A stretch of 64,000 nucleotides of DNA from Escherichia sp. E4742 (GCF_005843885.1 NZ_CP040443.1:930001-994000); one strand, 5' to 3'; positions 44,010-53,692 are shown, numbered from the stretch's first letter. A program made the numbers and translations. The notes: a model not told the origin generated them from the sequence alone.

Positions 44010-44741
44010 ATGCGTATCCCCCGCATTTATCATCCTGAACCACTCACCAGCAATTCGCAGATCGCGCTTTGTGAAGATGCCGCTAACCATATCGGGCGCG
44101 TCCTGCGTATGGGGCCAGGTCAGGCATTACAGTTATTTGACGGCAGCAACCAGGTCTTTGACGCAGAAATCACCAGCGCCAGCAAAAAAAGCGTGGAAGT
44201 TAAAGTGCTGGAAGGCCAGGTAGACGATCGTGAATCTCCCTTGCATATTCACCTTGGTCAGGTGATGTCGCGCGGAGAAAAAATGGAATTCACTATCCAG
44301 AAATCGATAGAACTTGGCGTAAGCCTCATTACGCCACTTTTTTCTGAACGCTGCGGCGTTAAACTGGATAGTGAACGTCTGAACAAGAAGCTCCAGCAGT
44401 GGCAGAAAATTGCAATTGCCGCCTGCGAGCAATGTGGTCGTAATCGGGTACCAGAAATCCGCCCGGCGATGGATCTGGAAGCCTGGTGTGCAGAGCAAGA
44501 TGAAGGACTGAAACTGAATCTTCACCCGCGCGCCAGTAACAGCATCAACACGTTGCCGCTACCGGTCGAACGCGTCCGCCTGCTGATTGGCCCGGAAGGC
44601 GGTTTGTCGGCAGATGAAATTGCCATGACTGCCCGCTATGAATTTACTGATATCCTGTTGGGACCTCGCGTTCTGCGTACTGAGACAACTGCGCTCACCG
44701 CCATTACCGCGCTACAAGTGCGTTTTGGCGATCTGGGCTAA
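44010..44741 (+). CDS. rsmE: RsmE, 16S rRNA m3U1498 methyltransferase
   Basis: A SPOUT-class methyltransferase (243 aa) methylating U1498 of 16S rRNA in the 30S subunit. The C-terminal knot carries LLIGPEGGLSADEI (near residue 194) and ILLGPRVLRTETTALTAI (near 220), which bind SAM. The start MRIPRIYHPEPLTS fits the family; a longer frame upstream runs into the hairpin. gshB follows 12 bases later, consistent with cotranscription. Confidence 0.97.
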   Translation: MRIPRIYHPEPLTSNSQIALCEDAANHIGRVLRMGPGQALQLFDGSNQVFDAEITSASKKSVEVKVLEGQVDDRESPLHIHLGQVMSRGEKMEFTIQKSIELGVSLITPLFSERCGVKLDSERLNKKLQQWQKIAIAACEQCGRNRVPEIRPAMDLEAWCAEQDEGLKLNLHPRASNSINTLPLPVERVRLLIGPEGGLSADEIAMTARYEFTDILLGPRVLRTETTALTAITALQVRFGDLG

Positions 44742-44753
44742 CGGAGAAGAATA

Positions 44754-45704
44754 ATGATCAAGCTCGGCATCGTGATGGACCCCATCGCAAGCATCAACAT
44801 CAAGAAAGATTCCAGTTTCGCTATGTTGCTGGAAGCACAGCGTCGTGGTTACGAACTTCACTATATGGAGATGGCCGATCTCTATTTGATTAACGGTGAG
44901 GCTCGCGCTCGTACCCGTACTTTGAGCGTCGAACAGAACTACGATAAATGGTACGAGTTCACGGGTGAGCAGGATCTGCAACTGGCCGATCTCGACGTGA
45001 TTCTGATGCGTAAAGATCCGCCGTTTGATACCGAGTTTATCTACGCGACCTATATTCTGGAACGCGCCGAAGAGAAAGGAACGCTGATTGTTAACAAGCC
45101 GCAGAGCCTGCGCGACTGTAACGAGAAGCTGTTTACCGCCTGGTTCTCTGACTTAACGCCAGAAACACTGGTCACGCGCAATAAAGCGCAGTTGAAAGCG
45201 TTCTGGGAAAAACACAGCGATATCATCCTCAAGCCGCTGGATGGTATGGGCGGCGCGTCGATTTTCCGCGTGAAAGAAGGCGATCCGAACCTTGGTGTGA
45301 TTGCCGAAACCTTGACTGAGCACGGCACTCGCTACTGCATGGCACAAAATTATCTGCCAGCGATTAAAGATGGTGACAAGCGCGTGCTGGTGGTGGATGG
45401 CGAACCAGTACCGTACTGTCTGGCGCGTATTCCACAGGGCGGCGAAACCCGTGGCAATCTGGCTGCCGGTGGTCGTGGCGAACCTCGTCCGCTAACGGAA
45501 AGCGACTGGAAAATCGCCCGTCAGGTAGGACCGACGCTGAAAGAAAAAGGGCTGATTTTTGTTGGTCTGGATATTATCGGTGACCGCCTGACTGAAATTA
45601 ACGTCACCAGCCCAACCTGTATTCGTGAGATTGAAGCAGAGTTTCCGGTGTCTATCACCGGGATGTTAATGGATGCTATTGAAGCACGATTACAGCAGCA
45701 GTAA
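44754..45704 (+). CDS. gshB: Glutathione synthetase
   Basis: ATP-grasp ligase (316 aa) joining gamma-glutamylcysteine and glycine. KPLDGMGGASIFRVKEGDPN near residue 160 is the glycine-rich ATP loop; CLARIPQGGETRGNLAAGGRG near 222 and TEINVTSPTCIREIE near 281 are the substrate and metal regions. Residues about 50-75 (RTRTLSVEQNYDKWYEFTGE) differ from K-12 more than the rest, a local variable patch. The RBS GGAGAAG is well spaced. Confidence 0.98.
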   Translation: MIKLGIVMDPIASINIKKDSSFAMLLEAQRRGYELHYMEMADLYLINGEARARTRTLSVEQNYDKWYEFTGEQDLQLADLDVILMRKDPPFDTEFIYATYILERAEEKGTLIVNKPQSLRDCNEKLFTAWFSDLTPETLVTRNKAQLKAFWEKHSDIILKPLDGMGGASIFRVKEGDPNLGVIAETLTEHGTRYCMAQNYLPAIKDGDKRVLVVDGEPVPYCLARIPQGGETRGNLAAGGRGEPRPLTESDWKIARQVGPTLKEKGLIFVGLDIIGDRLTEINVTSPTCIREIEAEFPVSITGMLMDAIEARLQQQ

Positions 45705-45812
45705 CCCTGTTTAGCGAGAGGGATCTCGTTGAGACTATGAGTGACAGCGCCCTTCTTTCCACGCATACTGGGCGCTGTTGCTTTTTTGAACCAGGAAACA
45801 GAACCTCTGACA

Positions 45813-46376
45813 ATGAATTTACAGCATCACTTTCTTATTGCCATGCCTGCTCTCCAGGATCCGATTTTCCGTCGTTCCGTGGTCTACATTTGCGAACATA
45901 ATACCAATGGAGCAATGGGGATCATCATTAACAAACCACTGGAAAATCTCAAAATTGAAGGGATTCTGGAAAAGCTGAAGATCACGCCGGAGCCGCGTGA
46001 TGAATCTGTCCGTCTGGACAAACCGGTTATGCTTGGCGGTCCGCTGGCTGAAGATCGCGGGTTTATTTTGCATACCCCACCATCCAATTTTGCGTCCAGC
46101 ATTCGCATTTCAGATAACACGGTGATGACCACTTCCCGCGATGTGCTGGAAACACTCGGCACCGATAAACAACCTGCTGACGTGATGGTAGCCCTTGGTT
46201 ACTCCTCCTGGGATAAAGGCCAACTGGAACAAGAAATTCTCGATAACGCGTGGTTAACCGCCCCGGCAGATCTGAATATTCTGTTCAAAACACCGATAGC
46301 TGACCGCTGGCGCGATGCGGCAAGGCTGATTGGTGTTGATATTCTCACCATGCCTGGTGTGGCAGGGCATGCCTGA
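45813..46376 (+). CDS. yqgE: YqgE, UPF0301 protein
   Basis: A 187-residue protein of the UPF0301 (AlgH) family. The start [19 protein letters not shown] is the family N terminus, following AACCTCTGACA. Conserved segments are [19 protein letters not shown] and [15 protein letters not shown]. No catalytic role is established. Its stop overlaps the ruvX start (ATGA), a pairing seen widely in proteobacteria. Confidence 0.95.
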
Positions 46377-46792
46377 TGAGCGGAACATTACTCGCCTTCG
46401 ACTTCGGCACCAAAAGCATTGGCGTAGCGGTCGGCCAACGCATTACCGGCACCGCTCGCCCTTTGCCTGCAATTAAAGCACAGGACGGAACGCCGGACTG
46501 GAACCTCATCGAGCGTTTACTGAAGGAGTGGCAACCAGACGAAATCATCGTCGGTTTGCCACTGAATATGGACGGCACCGAGCAACCATTGACTGCCAGA
46601 GCGCGTAAATTTGCCAACCGTATTCATGGCCGTTTTGGTGTTGAAGTAAAGCTCCATGACGAGCGGCTTAGCACCGTAGAAGCACGTTCCGGTCTGTTTG
46701 AACAGGGCGGCTATCGGGCGCTCAACAAAGGCAAAGTCGACTCTGCCTCTGCGGTGATTATTCTCGAAAGTTATTTTGAGCAGGGATATTAA
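46376..46792 (+). CDS. ruvX: RuvX/YqgF, putative Holliday junction resolvase-like nuclease
   Basis: A 138-residue RNase H-fold protein. The first strand [16 protein letters not shown] has the catalytic Asp; [18 protein letters not shown] and the [10 protein letters not shown] segment hold the other acidic residues. E. coli YqgF is essential and acts in processing of pre-16S rRNA 5' ends, in spite of the Holliday-junction label. Coupled to yqgE by a 4-base or shorter overlap. REP sequences follow. Confidence 0.96.
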
Positions 46793-46832
46793 GGCGATTT
46801 AAAAACCTGGCGAATTGTCGTTACCGCCATCT

Positions 46833-46965
46833 TGCCGGATGCAGCGTGAATGCCTTATCCAGCCTGCATGTGGCAGCGGTTGTAGGTCTGATAAGACGCG
46901 CAAGCGTCGCATCAGACGTTTATTGCCTTTGTAGGCCCGATAAGCTTGCGCATCGGGCATGTTTA
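46833..46965. repeat. REP cluster between ruvX and yggR
   Basis: Three REP-type units: GCCGGATGCAGCGTGAATGC with CTTATCC, GTAGGTCTGATAAGACGCGC with CGTCGCATCAGAC, and GTAGGCCCGATAAGCTTGCG with CATCGGGC. It separates two convergent genes. Confidence 0.8.
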
Positions 46966-46989
46966 CAATTCGTATCAGGCACAGCAACG

Positions 46990-47970
46990 TCACAAACGCC
47001 CTTCCCCCACCCGCTGCTGATAACTCTGCTGAAACGTTAACATCCCCACCTGCTGCCCGGTTTGAATAACATGTGGTAACTGGTGGGTTTTCCCTTCGCG
47101 AATCAAATTCCCCACCGCAGGTGTGTTAATCAGTAATTCAAACAGCGCCACGCGTCCTTCCTGTTTATCCACTTCAAGCTTTTGTGACAACACCGCCCGT
47201 AAACTACCTGCCAGTTGATTACGCACGGGATCTTTTTCCTGCGCAGGAAACGAATCCACCAGTCGCTCAACTGCCTGCGCTGCGCCGCGCGTGTGTAATG
47301 TCGCCAGCACCAGATGCCCGGTTTCTGCCGCCGTTAGCGCCAGACGGATTGTCTCGCTGTCACGCAGCTCTCCGAGCAATATCACATCGGGATCTTCCCG
47401 CAGTGCGGCACGCAATCCCGATGCGAACGTCATACAGTGCAAACCAATTTCCCGCTGCTGGATCAAACATCGCTGGCTGGCATAGAGATATTCCACAGGA
47501 TCTTCCAGCGTCAGAATATGCGCATCGGCATGTTGATTGAGATAGCCAACCATTGCCGCCAGCGTGGTGGATTTACCACTCCCCGTCGCCCCCGTCACCA
47601 GAATCAGGCCATTCTCGCTATTGAGTAATTCCGGCAATACCGGCGGCGCGCCAAGCTGTTCGAGCTGCGGGCAGTGCGAAGGTAACAACCGTAACGCCAG
47701 AGAAATACCTTGCCGTTGGGCGAACGCACTGCCGCGCAATCGCTGGTTTTCCCCCAGCGATACCGCAAAATCAAGCTGCCCATTCTCCAGCAATATTGCC
47801 CGCTGCTCGTCATCCAGCCACTCTCGCAGTAACTCTTCCACGTCCGGCGCATCAAACAGCGCGGCCTCCATTCTTCCTCGAATACGCCATCGTGCGGGCC
47901 AGGCGCTGCACAGGTGTAGATCCGAGACGTTATGCTTTACACTAAGGGCCACAATTTCTTCCATATTCAT
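46990..47970 (-). CDS. yggR: YggR, PilT-like twitching motility ATPase
   Basis: A 326-residue hexameric secretion-type ATPase of the PilT family. Walker A is ILVTGATGSGKSTTLAAMVG near residue 122; the Asp box, the His box TGHLVLATLHTRGAAQAVER near 208, and ALREDPDVILLGELRDSET are characteristic. E. coli has no complete type IV pilus in this window and the role is uncertain. The start MNMEEIVALSVKHNVSDLHL is preferred over a longer frame that runs into yggS. It is divergent from yggS with only 17 bases between. Confidence 0.95.
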   Translation of the reverse strand: MNMEEIVALSVKHNVSDLHLCSAWPARWRIRGRMEAALFDAPDVEELLREWLDDEQRAILLENGQLDFAVSLGENQRLRGSAFAQRQGISLALRLLPSHCPQLEQLGAPPVLPELLNSENGLILVTGATGSGKSTTLAAMVGYLNQHADAHILTLEDPVEYLYASQRCLIQQREIGLHCMTFASGLRAALREDPDVILLGELRDSETIRLALTAAETGHLVLATLHTRGAAQAVERLVDSFPAQEKDPVRNQLAGSLRAVLSQKLEVDKQEGRVALFELLINTPAVGNLIREGKTHQLPHVIQTGQQVGMLTFQQSYQQRVGEGRL

Positions 47971-47987
47971 ACTAAGATCCTCGGAAA

Positions 47988-48692
47988 ATGAACGATATTG
48001 CGCATAACCTGGCACAGGTCCGGGACAAAATCTCAGCGGCTGCAACGCGTTGCGGCCGTTCTCCAGAAGAAATTACGCTGCTTGCTGTCAGTAAAACAAA
48101 ACCTGCGAGCGCCATCGCAGAAGCCATTGATGCCGGGCAGCGTCAATTTGGTGAAAACTACGTTCAGGAAGGGGTAGATAAAATTCGCCACTTTCAGGAG
48201 CTGGGCGTAACAGGATTAGAATGGCATTTTATTGGCCCGTTGCAGTCTAATAAAAGCCGCCTGGTGGCAGAACATTTCGACTGGTGTCATACCATCGACC
48301 GTTTGCGTATCGCCACACGCCTGAACGACCAGCGACCGGCAGAACTCCCCCCTCTTAACGTGCTGATTCAAATCAATATTAGCGATGAAAACAGCAAGTC
48401 AGGGATTCAACTGGCGGAACTGGACGAGCTGGCAGCTGCGGTCGCTGAACTACCGCGTTTACGTCTGCGCGGGCTGATGGCAATCCCTGCGCCTGAGTCA
48501 GAATATGTAAGGCAGTTTGAAGTTGCACGCCAAATGGCTGTAGCATTTGCCGGACTGAAAACGCGCTACCCGCATATCGACACGCTCTCTCTGGGAATGT
48601 CGGACGATATGGAAGCCGCCATTGCGGCAGGTAGCACGATGGTTCGTATCGGCACTGCCATCTTTGGTGCACGTGATTACTCTAAAAAATAA
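47988..48692 (+). CDS. yggS: YggS, PLP-binding protein (PLPBP family)
   Basis: A 234-residue PLP homeostasis protein with an alanine-racemase-like barrel. The PLP lysine is in LLAVSKTKPASAIAEAI near residue 36, and the phosphate-binding HFIGPLQSNKSR segment near 78; SLGMSDDMEAAIAAGSTMVR near 200 is the family signature. Loss disturbs vitamin B6 and amino acid pools. It opens the yggS-yggT-yggU-rdgB-hemW run. Confidence 0.96.
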   Translation: MNDIAHNLAQVRDKISAAATRCGRSPEEITLLAVSKTKPASAIAEAIDAGQRQFGENYVQEGVDKIRHFQELGVTGLEWHFIGPLQSNKSRLVAEHFDWCHTIDRLRIATRLNDQRPAELPPLNVLIQINISDENSKSGIQLAELDELAAAVAELPRLRLRGLMAIPAPESEYVRQFEVARQMAVAFAGLKTRYPHIDTLSLGMSDDMEAAIAAGSTMVRIGTAIFGARDYSKK

Positions 48693-48709
48693 GGAATCTT
48701 AAGAACGCC

Positions 48710-49276
48710 ATGAATACGTTGACTTTCCTGCTTTCAACGGTCATTGAGCTGTATACCATGGTGCTGTTATTACGCATCTGGATGCAGTGGGCTCATTGTG
48801 ATTTTTATAACCCTTTCTCACAGTTTGTGGTGAAGGTGACACAGCCAATTATCGGGCCACTGCGCCGCGTTATTCCGGCAATGGGACCCATTGACAGCGC
48901 CTCGCTGCTGGTTGCGTACATTTTGAGTTTTATCAAAGCCATCGTGCTGTTCAAAGTGGTGACCTTCCTGCCGATCATCTGGATTGCAGGTTTGCTGATT
49001 CTGCTGAAAACCATCGGCCTGCTGATTTTCTGGGTCCTGCTGGTGATGGCGATTATGAGCTGGGTAAGCCAGGGTCGTAGCCCAATTGAATACGTGCTGA
49101 TTCAGCTTGCCGATCCGCTGCTGCGTCCAATTCGCCGCCTGCTACCGGCAATGGGTGGGATTGATTTCTCGCCGATGATCCTCGTTCTGCTGCTGTATGT
49201 CATCAATATGGGTGTCGCAGAAGTGCTGCAGGCGACCGGAAACATGCTGCTGCCGGGGCTGTGGATGGCGTTATGA
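48710..49276 (+). CDS. yggT: YggT, integral membrane protein (Ycf19 family)
   Basis: A 188-residue inner membrane protein made of two similar halves, each with the repeat [20 protein letters not shown] / [20 protein letters not shown] and a following [13 protein letters not shown] / [13 protein letters not shown]. Four membrane helices are predicted. The family (Ycf19/YGGT) is implicated in membrane organisation and osmotic or division-related functions. Its stop overlaps yggU by ATGA. Confidence 0.94.
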
Positions 49277-49563
49277 GTGCCGTAACAGTTAACGATGACG
49301 GTCTGGTTTTACGGCTCTATATTCAGCCGAAAGCCAGCCGTGATTCAATTGTCGGTTTACATGGCGACGAGGTAAAAGTCGCCATTACTGCGCCGCCAGT
49401 TGACGGTCAGGCCAACAGCCATCTGGTGAAGTTTCTCGGTAAGCAATTCCGGGTAGCCAAAAGCCAGGTGGTGATTGAGAAAGGCGAACTTGGCCGCCAC
49501 AAACAAATTAAAATCATTAATCCGCAACAAATCCCGCCAGAAATCGCGGCGTTAATTAATTAG
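49273..49563 (+). CDS. yggU: YggU, UPF0235 protein
   Basis: A 96-residue small globular protein (DUF167 fold) with the conserved core [20 protein letters not shown] near residue 40. The start [10 protein letters not shown] overlaps the yggT stop by four bases; the apparent longer frame would start inside yggT. Function unknown. rdgB begins 7 bases downstream. Confidence 0.93.
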
Positions 49564-49570
49564 GTATCCT

Positions 49571-50164
49571 ATGCAAAAAGTTGTCCTCGCAACCGGCAAT
49601 GCCGGTAAAGTGCGTGAGCTGGCGTCGCTGCTTAGCGACTTCGGTCTTGATATCGTGGCCCAAACAGACCTCGGCGTAGATTCCGCTGAAGAAACCGGCC
49701 TGACCTTTATCGAAAACGCGATTCTGAAAGCGCGCCATGCAGCAAAAGTGACCGGTTTACCGGCAATTGCCGACGACTCCGGTCTGGCGGTAGATGCGCT
49801 TGGCGGTGCGCCAGGGATTTACTCCGCGCGTTATTCCGGTGAAGACGCGACCGATCAAAAGAATCTGCAAAAACTGCTGGAAACACTGAAAGACGTACCG
49901 GACGACCAACGTCAGGCGCGTTTCCACTGCGTGCTGGTATATCTGCGTCATGCGGAAGATCCCACTCCGCTGGTGTGCCACGGCAGCTGGCCGGGCGTGA
50001 TTACTCGTGAACCAGCGGGTACTGGCGGCTTTGGTTATGATCCAATCTTCTTCGTACCTTCCGAAGGGAAAACCGCTGCCGAACTGACCCGCGAAGAAAA
50101 GAGCGCCATTTCTCACCGTGGTCGGGCGTTGAAACTGCTGCTGGACGCTTTACGTAATGGTTAA
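49571..50164 (+). CDS. rdgB: RdgB, dITP/XTP pyrophosphatase
   Basis: A 197-residue Ham1-family nucleotide pyrophosphatase removing dITP and XTP from the pool. VVLATGNAGKVRELASLL at the N terminus, ADDSGLAVDALGGAPGIYSA near residue 67, and GGFGYDPIFFVPSEGKT near 148 are the family motifs. Its last bases overlap hemW. Confidence 0.97.
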   Translation: MQKVVLATGNAGKVRELASLLSDFGLDIVAQTDLGVDSAEETGLTFIENAILKARHAAKVTGLPAIADDSGLAVDALGGAPGIYSARYSGEDATDQKNLQKLLETLKDVPDDQRQARFHCVLVYLRHAEDPTPLVCHGSWPGVITREPAGTGGFGYDPIFFVPSEGKTAAELTREEKSAISHRGRALKLLLDALRNG

Positions 50165-51293
50165 ATTACCGCCGCTGAGTCTCTACATTCACATCCCGTG
50201 GTGCGTGCAGAAATGCCCGTACTGCGATTTCAACTCTCACGCGTTGAAAGGGGAAGTGCCGCATGACGATTATGTTCAGCATCTGCTTTGCGATCTGGAC
50301 AACGATGTGGCTTACGCTCAGGACCGTGAAGTGCAGACAATCTTTATTGGCGGTGGTACGCCGAGCCTGCTTTCCGGCCCGGCGATGCAAACGCTGCTGG
50401 ACGGCGTACGTGCGCGTTTGCCGCTGGCAGCAGATGCAGAAATTACTATGGAAGCGAACCCTGGTACGGTTGAAGCCGATCGCTTTGTCGATTATCAGCG
50501 TGCTGGTGTGAACCGCATCTCTATTGGTGTGCAGAGTTTTAGCGAAGAAAAGCTGAAACGACTTGGACGCATTCATGGCCCGCAAGAAGCGAAACGTGCA
50601 GCAAAACTGGCAAGCGGACTGGGGCTGCGTAGTTTTAACCTCGATTTGATGCATGGGTTGCCGGATCAATCACTGGAAGAGGCGCTTGGCGATCTGCGCC
50701 AGGCCATTGAACTGAATCCGCCGCATCTTTCCTGGTATCAACTGACCATCGAACCCAATACGCTGTTTGGCTCGCGCCCTCCCGTACTGCCGGACGATGA
50801 TGCGTTATGGGATATTTTCGAACAGGGGCATCAGTTGTTAACCGCGGCAGGTTATCAGCAATATGAAACTTCCGCTTACGCCAAGCCCGGTTATCAGTGC
50901 CAGCACAATCTCAACTACTGGCGATTTGGTGACTACATCGGTATTGGCTGCGGCGCGCACGGCAAAGTGACCTTCCCGGATGGGCGCATTCTGCGTACCA
51001 CCAAAACGCGGCATCCGCGCGGTTTTATGCAGGGGCGGTATCTGGAAAGCCAGCGCGATGTTGAAGCCGCCGATAAGCCGTTCGAGTTCTTTATGAATCG
51101 CTTCCGTCTGCTGGAGGCCGCGCCGCGCGTGGAGTTTAGCCAGTTTACTGGCCTTTCTGAAGAAGTTATTCGCCCACAGTTAGACGAGGCTATTGCTCAG
51201 GGTTATCTCACTGAGTGTGCGGATTACTGGCAGATAACGGAACATGGGAAGTTGTTTTTAAATTCGCTGCTGGAGCTTTTTCTGGCGGAGTAA
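50157..51293 (+). CDS. hemW: HemW, heme chaperone, radical SAM protein
   Basis: A 378-residue radical SAM protein resembling HemN but with the HemW-type cluster motif CVQKCPYCDF (residues about 16-25), lacking the fourth Cys of HemN, and a C-terminal HemN-like domain. HemW binds heme and delivers it to respiratory proteins, and is not a coproporphyrinogen oxidase. The gene overlaps rdgB by 8 bases and ends the yggS run; a perfect palindrome follows. Confidence 0.96.
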   Translation: MVKLPPLSLYIHIPWCVQKCPYCDFNSHALKGEVPHDDYVQHLLCDLDNDVAYAQDREVQTIFIGGGTPSLLSGPAMQTLLDGVRARLPLAADAEITMEANPGTVEADRFVDYQRAGVNRISIGVQSFSEEKLKRLGRIHGPQEAKRAAKLASGLGLRSFNLDLMHGLPDQSLEEALGDLRQAIELNPPHLSWYQLTIEPNTLFGSRPPVLPDDDALWDIFEQGHQLLTAAGYQQYETSAYAKPGYQCQHNLNYWRFGDYIGIGCGAHGKVTFPDGRILRTTKTRHPRGFMQGRYLESQRDVEAADKPFEFFMNRFRLLEAAPRVEFSQFTGLSEEVIRPQLDEAIAQGYLTECADYWQITEHGKLFLNSLLELFLAE

Positions 51294-51299
51294 ATTTGT

Positions 51300-51324
51300 G
51301 TAGCCGGATGCGGCATCCGGCTAC
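51300..51324. repeat. Isolated REP-type palindrome after hemW
   Basis: GTAGCCGGATG / CATCCGGCTAC, an 11-base perfect stem with a CGG loop, starting 7 bases after the hemW stop and about 20 bases before the convergent yggM stop. It matches the REP core sequence and could serve as transcript end for hemW. Confidence 0.7.
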
Positions 51325-51346
51325 AGGTCATGCGTCATCGCAATAA

Positions 51347-52354
51347 TTATTTAATCACTCCATTGCGCCGTAATTCTTCGGTGTCTTTTTTCCAGCGATC
51401 GCTGGCCTGGTTGATATCGTCGATCTTCATCAAAATCGCGACTTTTTTACTGTTTATTTCTGAAACCTTCATCGTTAATGGATATTGCCCTTTCTCGAGC
51501 GTTATCCAGTCATCCTGCAATTTACGGCTGAGTTTTTGTGATTGTAGAAAAGTCTGTCGCCGTTGTTCGTTGATATCGAAATCCCGTTTCTGCTGAATCG
51601 GCACTTCATAACACTCTTCACTCTGTTTATGACATGCCGCAATCGCCGGTTGATAAACCTCTTTGTCATATTTAACCGCGAACGCCTCGCTATCATTCTG
51701 TTTATTAAACTCATCACGCTGTTGGTGAATTTTTTTAAAGGCGTCTTCGCGAGTCATTTGCTTGCCATTTGCATCTTTTCCCCAATATGCATCTGCTGCT
51801 TTCTGCGCCGCAACCATTTGCTTATCAAGCTCTTTTACATCCTTTTCCAGCGCAGGAATCGAGTTCTTCTGCGTATTCAACGCTGACTCAAGCTGACTAA
51901 AGCGATAATTGAAATCTACGCTATTCACAATCAGGTACTTATTATTCGTTTTAATATCGTCGACCGCCCGCCCACTATCGCTGGCTGCCGCCTGAAAAGA
52001 GTAAAAGTTCACCGTCCAGCCAGACGCGGGCGTTCCTTTGCTGGTTAACATCGCCGAAAATTTTACGGGCTGATCTTTCGTCCAGGTCTGTTCCAGCAGT
52101 TCATAATCTGTCAACTGACCGACCCAGGTATAGAGATCGTCATTGGAGGAGACATCGCCCTCCGCTGACCAGGTGGCCTGATTACCCTTGGCATCAAGAT
52201 TTTTTAAGCTGATGGCTTCAAGCTTGAGAATGCCGTGATACTGCTTTTTGAATTGATCTTTTAAGACATTTTCAGTTGGCGGTTCGCCATCGGCCCAGAC
52301 ATTACCAGACATCAACATAAGCAGCGCCGTGCCTACAATCCATTGCTTTTTCAC
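51347..52354 (-). CDS. yggM: YggM, putative periplasmic protein (DUF1202)
   Basis: A 335-residue exported protein. The signal peptide MKKQWIVGTALLMLMSGNVW is followed by AD at the cleavage site. The mature N-terminal part is beta-rich; from about residue 160 a charged helical or coiled-coil region (SQLESALNTQKNSIPALEKD, KQMVAAQKAADAYWG) dominates. No enzymatic motif is seen. It lies downstream of ansB on the same strand behind the ansB terminator. Confidence 0.92.
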   Translation of the reverse strand: MKKQWIVGTALLMLMSGNVWADGEPPTENVLKDQFKKQYHGILKLEAISLKNLDAKGNQATWSAEGDVSSNDDLYTWVGQLTDYELLEQTWTKDQPVKFSAMLTSKGTPASGWTVNFYSFQAAASDSGRAVDDIKTNNKYLIVNSVDFNYRFSQLESALNTQKNSIPALEKDVKELDKQMVAAQKAADAYWGKDANGKQMTREDAFKKIHQQRDEFNKQNDSEAFAVKYDKEVYQPAIAACHKQSEECYEVPIQQKRDFDINEQRRQTFLQSQKLSRKLQDDWITLEKGQYPLTMKVSEINSKKVAILMKIDDINQASDRWKKDTEELRRNGVIK

Positions 52355-52442
52355 CGGAACACCCTCGCGCGGAATAATTTATTCTGGTGATTATCATTAG
52401 GGTAATGAAAATTGGCAATGGACGTGAGTCTGAAGTGAATAA

Positions 52443-52463
52443 GCCCCGGCGCGATGCCGGGGC
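52443..52463 (-). terminator. Terminator of ansB
   Basis: GCCCCGGC / GCCGGGGC with a GCGAT loop, about 8 bases past the ansB stop, followed on the minus strand by TTATTCAC. Confidence 0.7.
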
Positions 52464-52470
52464 GAAATGA

Positions 52471-53517
52471 TTAGTACTGATTGAAGATCTGCTGGATTTG
52501 CTGTGGATCTTTGGTTTGCGTCAGAGCCAGTTGCAGCAAGACGCGCGCTTTTTGCGGGTTCAGCGTGCCGGAGGCAACGAAGCCGTATTTCGCATCATCC
52601 ACTTCGGCATCCTGAGTGGTAGCGCCCGTCGGTACGCGGGAAGAACGCACTACCGCAGTGCCGTTTTTCGCGGCGGTTGCCAGAGTGTCGAACACGGTTT
52701 TATACAGGTTGCCGTTACCCACACCAGCGCTAACGATGCCATCATAGCCCGCATCTACCAGGGCTTTAGCCGGAAGATCGGATGCGTTAGCGTAGTTATA
52801 AACAATGCCGACTTTCGGCAGTTCATTCAGCTTAGAGACATCGAACGGTGTGTCGCCAGTATGCTTACGTGCCGGGGTACGCTGATAGTCAATCTTACCG
52901 TTGTGAATGTATCCCAGCGGACCGTAGTTAACAGACTTAAAGGTCGCTACGTCAGTGGTGTTGGTTTTGGTGACATCACGACCATCAAGCACGGTGTCGT
53001 TCATCACCACCAGCACACCACGATTGGCGGAGGCTTTATCAGCTGCGGTCACTACCGCGTTATACAGGTTGAATGGACCGTCTGCGCTCATGGACGTGGA
53101 CGGGCGCATTGCGCCAACCATCACCACGGGCTTGTCGCATTTCACCGTCAGGTCGAGGAAGTAAGCAGTCTCTTCCATCGTGTCGGTACCGTGGGTAATA
53201 ACGAAGCCGTCAGTCTTATCACAGTCGGTGTTAATTTTTTTCGCCAGTGTCAGCCAGACATTATCGTTCATGTCCTGGGAGCCGATATTAACGACCTGCT
53301 CGCCTTTAACGTTCGCAATGTCCTTCAGTTGCGGCACCGCATTGACCAGATTTTCTACGCCAACTTTACCCGCTGTGTAGTTAGATTTGGTTGCGGAGTC
53401 ACCACCACCGGCAATCGTCCCGCCAGTCGCTAAAATGGTGATATTGGGTAATGCCAATGCTGCACCACTAAAACCCATAACCAGTACGGCAAGTGCCGTC
53501 TTTTTGAAAAACTCCAT
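52471..53517 (-). CDS. ansB: L-asparaginase II, periplasmic
   Basis: Periplasmic high-affinity asparaginase (348 aa precursor), hydrolysing asparagine to aspartate. The signal peptide MEFFKKTALAVLVMGFSGAA ends before LPNITIL. The catalytic Thr pair lies in TILATGGTIAGGG and VITHGTDTMEETA, and the Lys in AMRPSTSMSADGPFNLY region's downstream loop. A FNR-like site lies upstream, fitting its anaerobic CRP/FNR-dependent expression. Confidence 0.98.
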   Translation of the reverse strand: MEFFKKTALAVLVMGFSGAALALPNITILATGGTIAGGGDSATKSNYTAGKVGVENLVNAVPQLKDIANVKGEQVVNIGSQDMNDNVWLTLAKKINTDCDKTDGFVITHGTDTMEETAYFLDLTVKCDKPVVMVGAMRPSTSMSADGPFNLYNAVVTAADKASANRGVLVVMNDTVLDGRDVTKTNTTDVATFKSVNYGPLGYIHNGKIDYQRTPARKHTGDTPFDVSKLNELPKVGIVYNYANASDLPAKALVDAGYDGIVSAGVGNGNLYKTVFDTLATAAKNGTAVVRSSRVPTGATTQDAEVDDAKYGFVASGTLNPQKARVLLQLALTQTKDPQQIQQIFNQY

Positions 53518-53574
53518 TTCATTCCTCCAGTTACGTGAACGCTACATATTATCCCTTAGCTTTGCATAGGAAAT

Positions 53575-53588
53575 TTGACGTTAAACAA
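53575..53588. promoter_or_regulatory. FNR-like site upstream of ansB
   Basis: Read on the minus strand, TTGTTTAACGTCAA matches eight of ten consensus positions of TTGAT-N4-ATCAA. It lies about 60 bases upstream of the ansB start. FNR and CRP co-activation of ansB is known; assignment to this exact site is inference. Confidence 0.5.
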
Positions 53589-53653
53589 TTTACTTTGTGA
53601 ATAGATTTTGGAGATCTATAAAGTTAGAGGCAGGTAACAAAATGAAGAATTAA

Positions 53654-53678
53654 ACGGCATAAAAAAGCATTATGCCGT
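53654..53678 (-). terminator. Hairpin after yggN
   Basis: ACGGCATA / TATGCCGT around a TGCTTTTT-type loop, about 15 bases past the yggN stop on the minus strand. Confidence 0.6.
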
Positions 53679-53692
53679 CTTAAACTAGAGGA

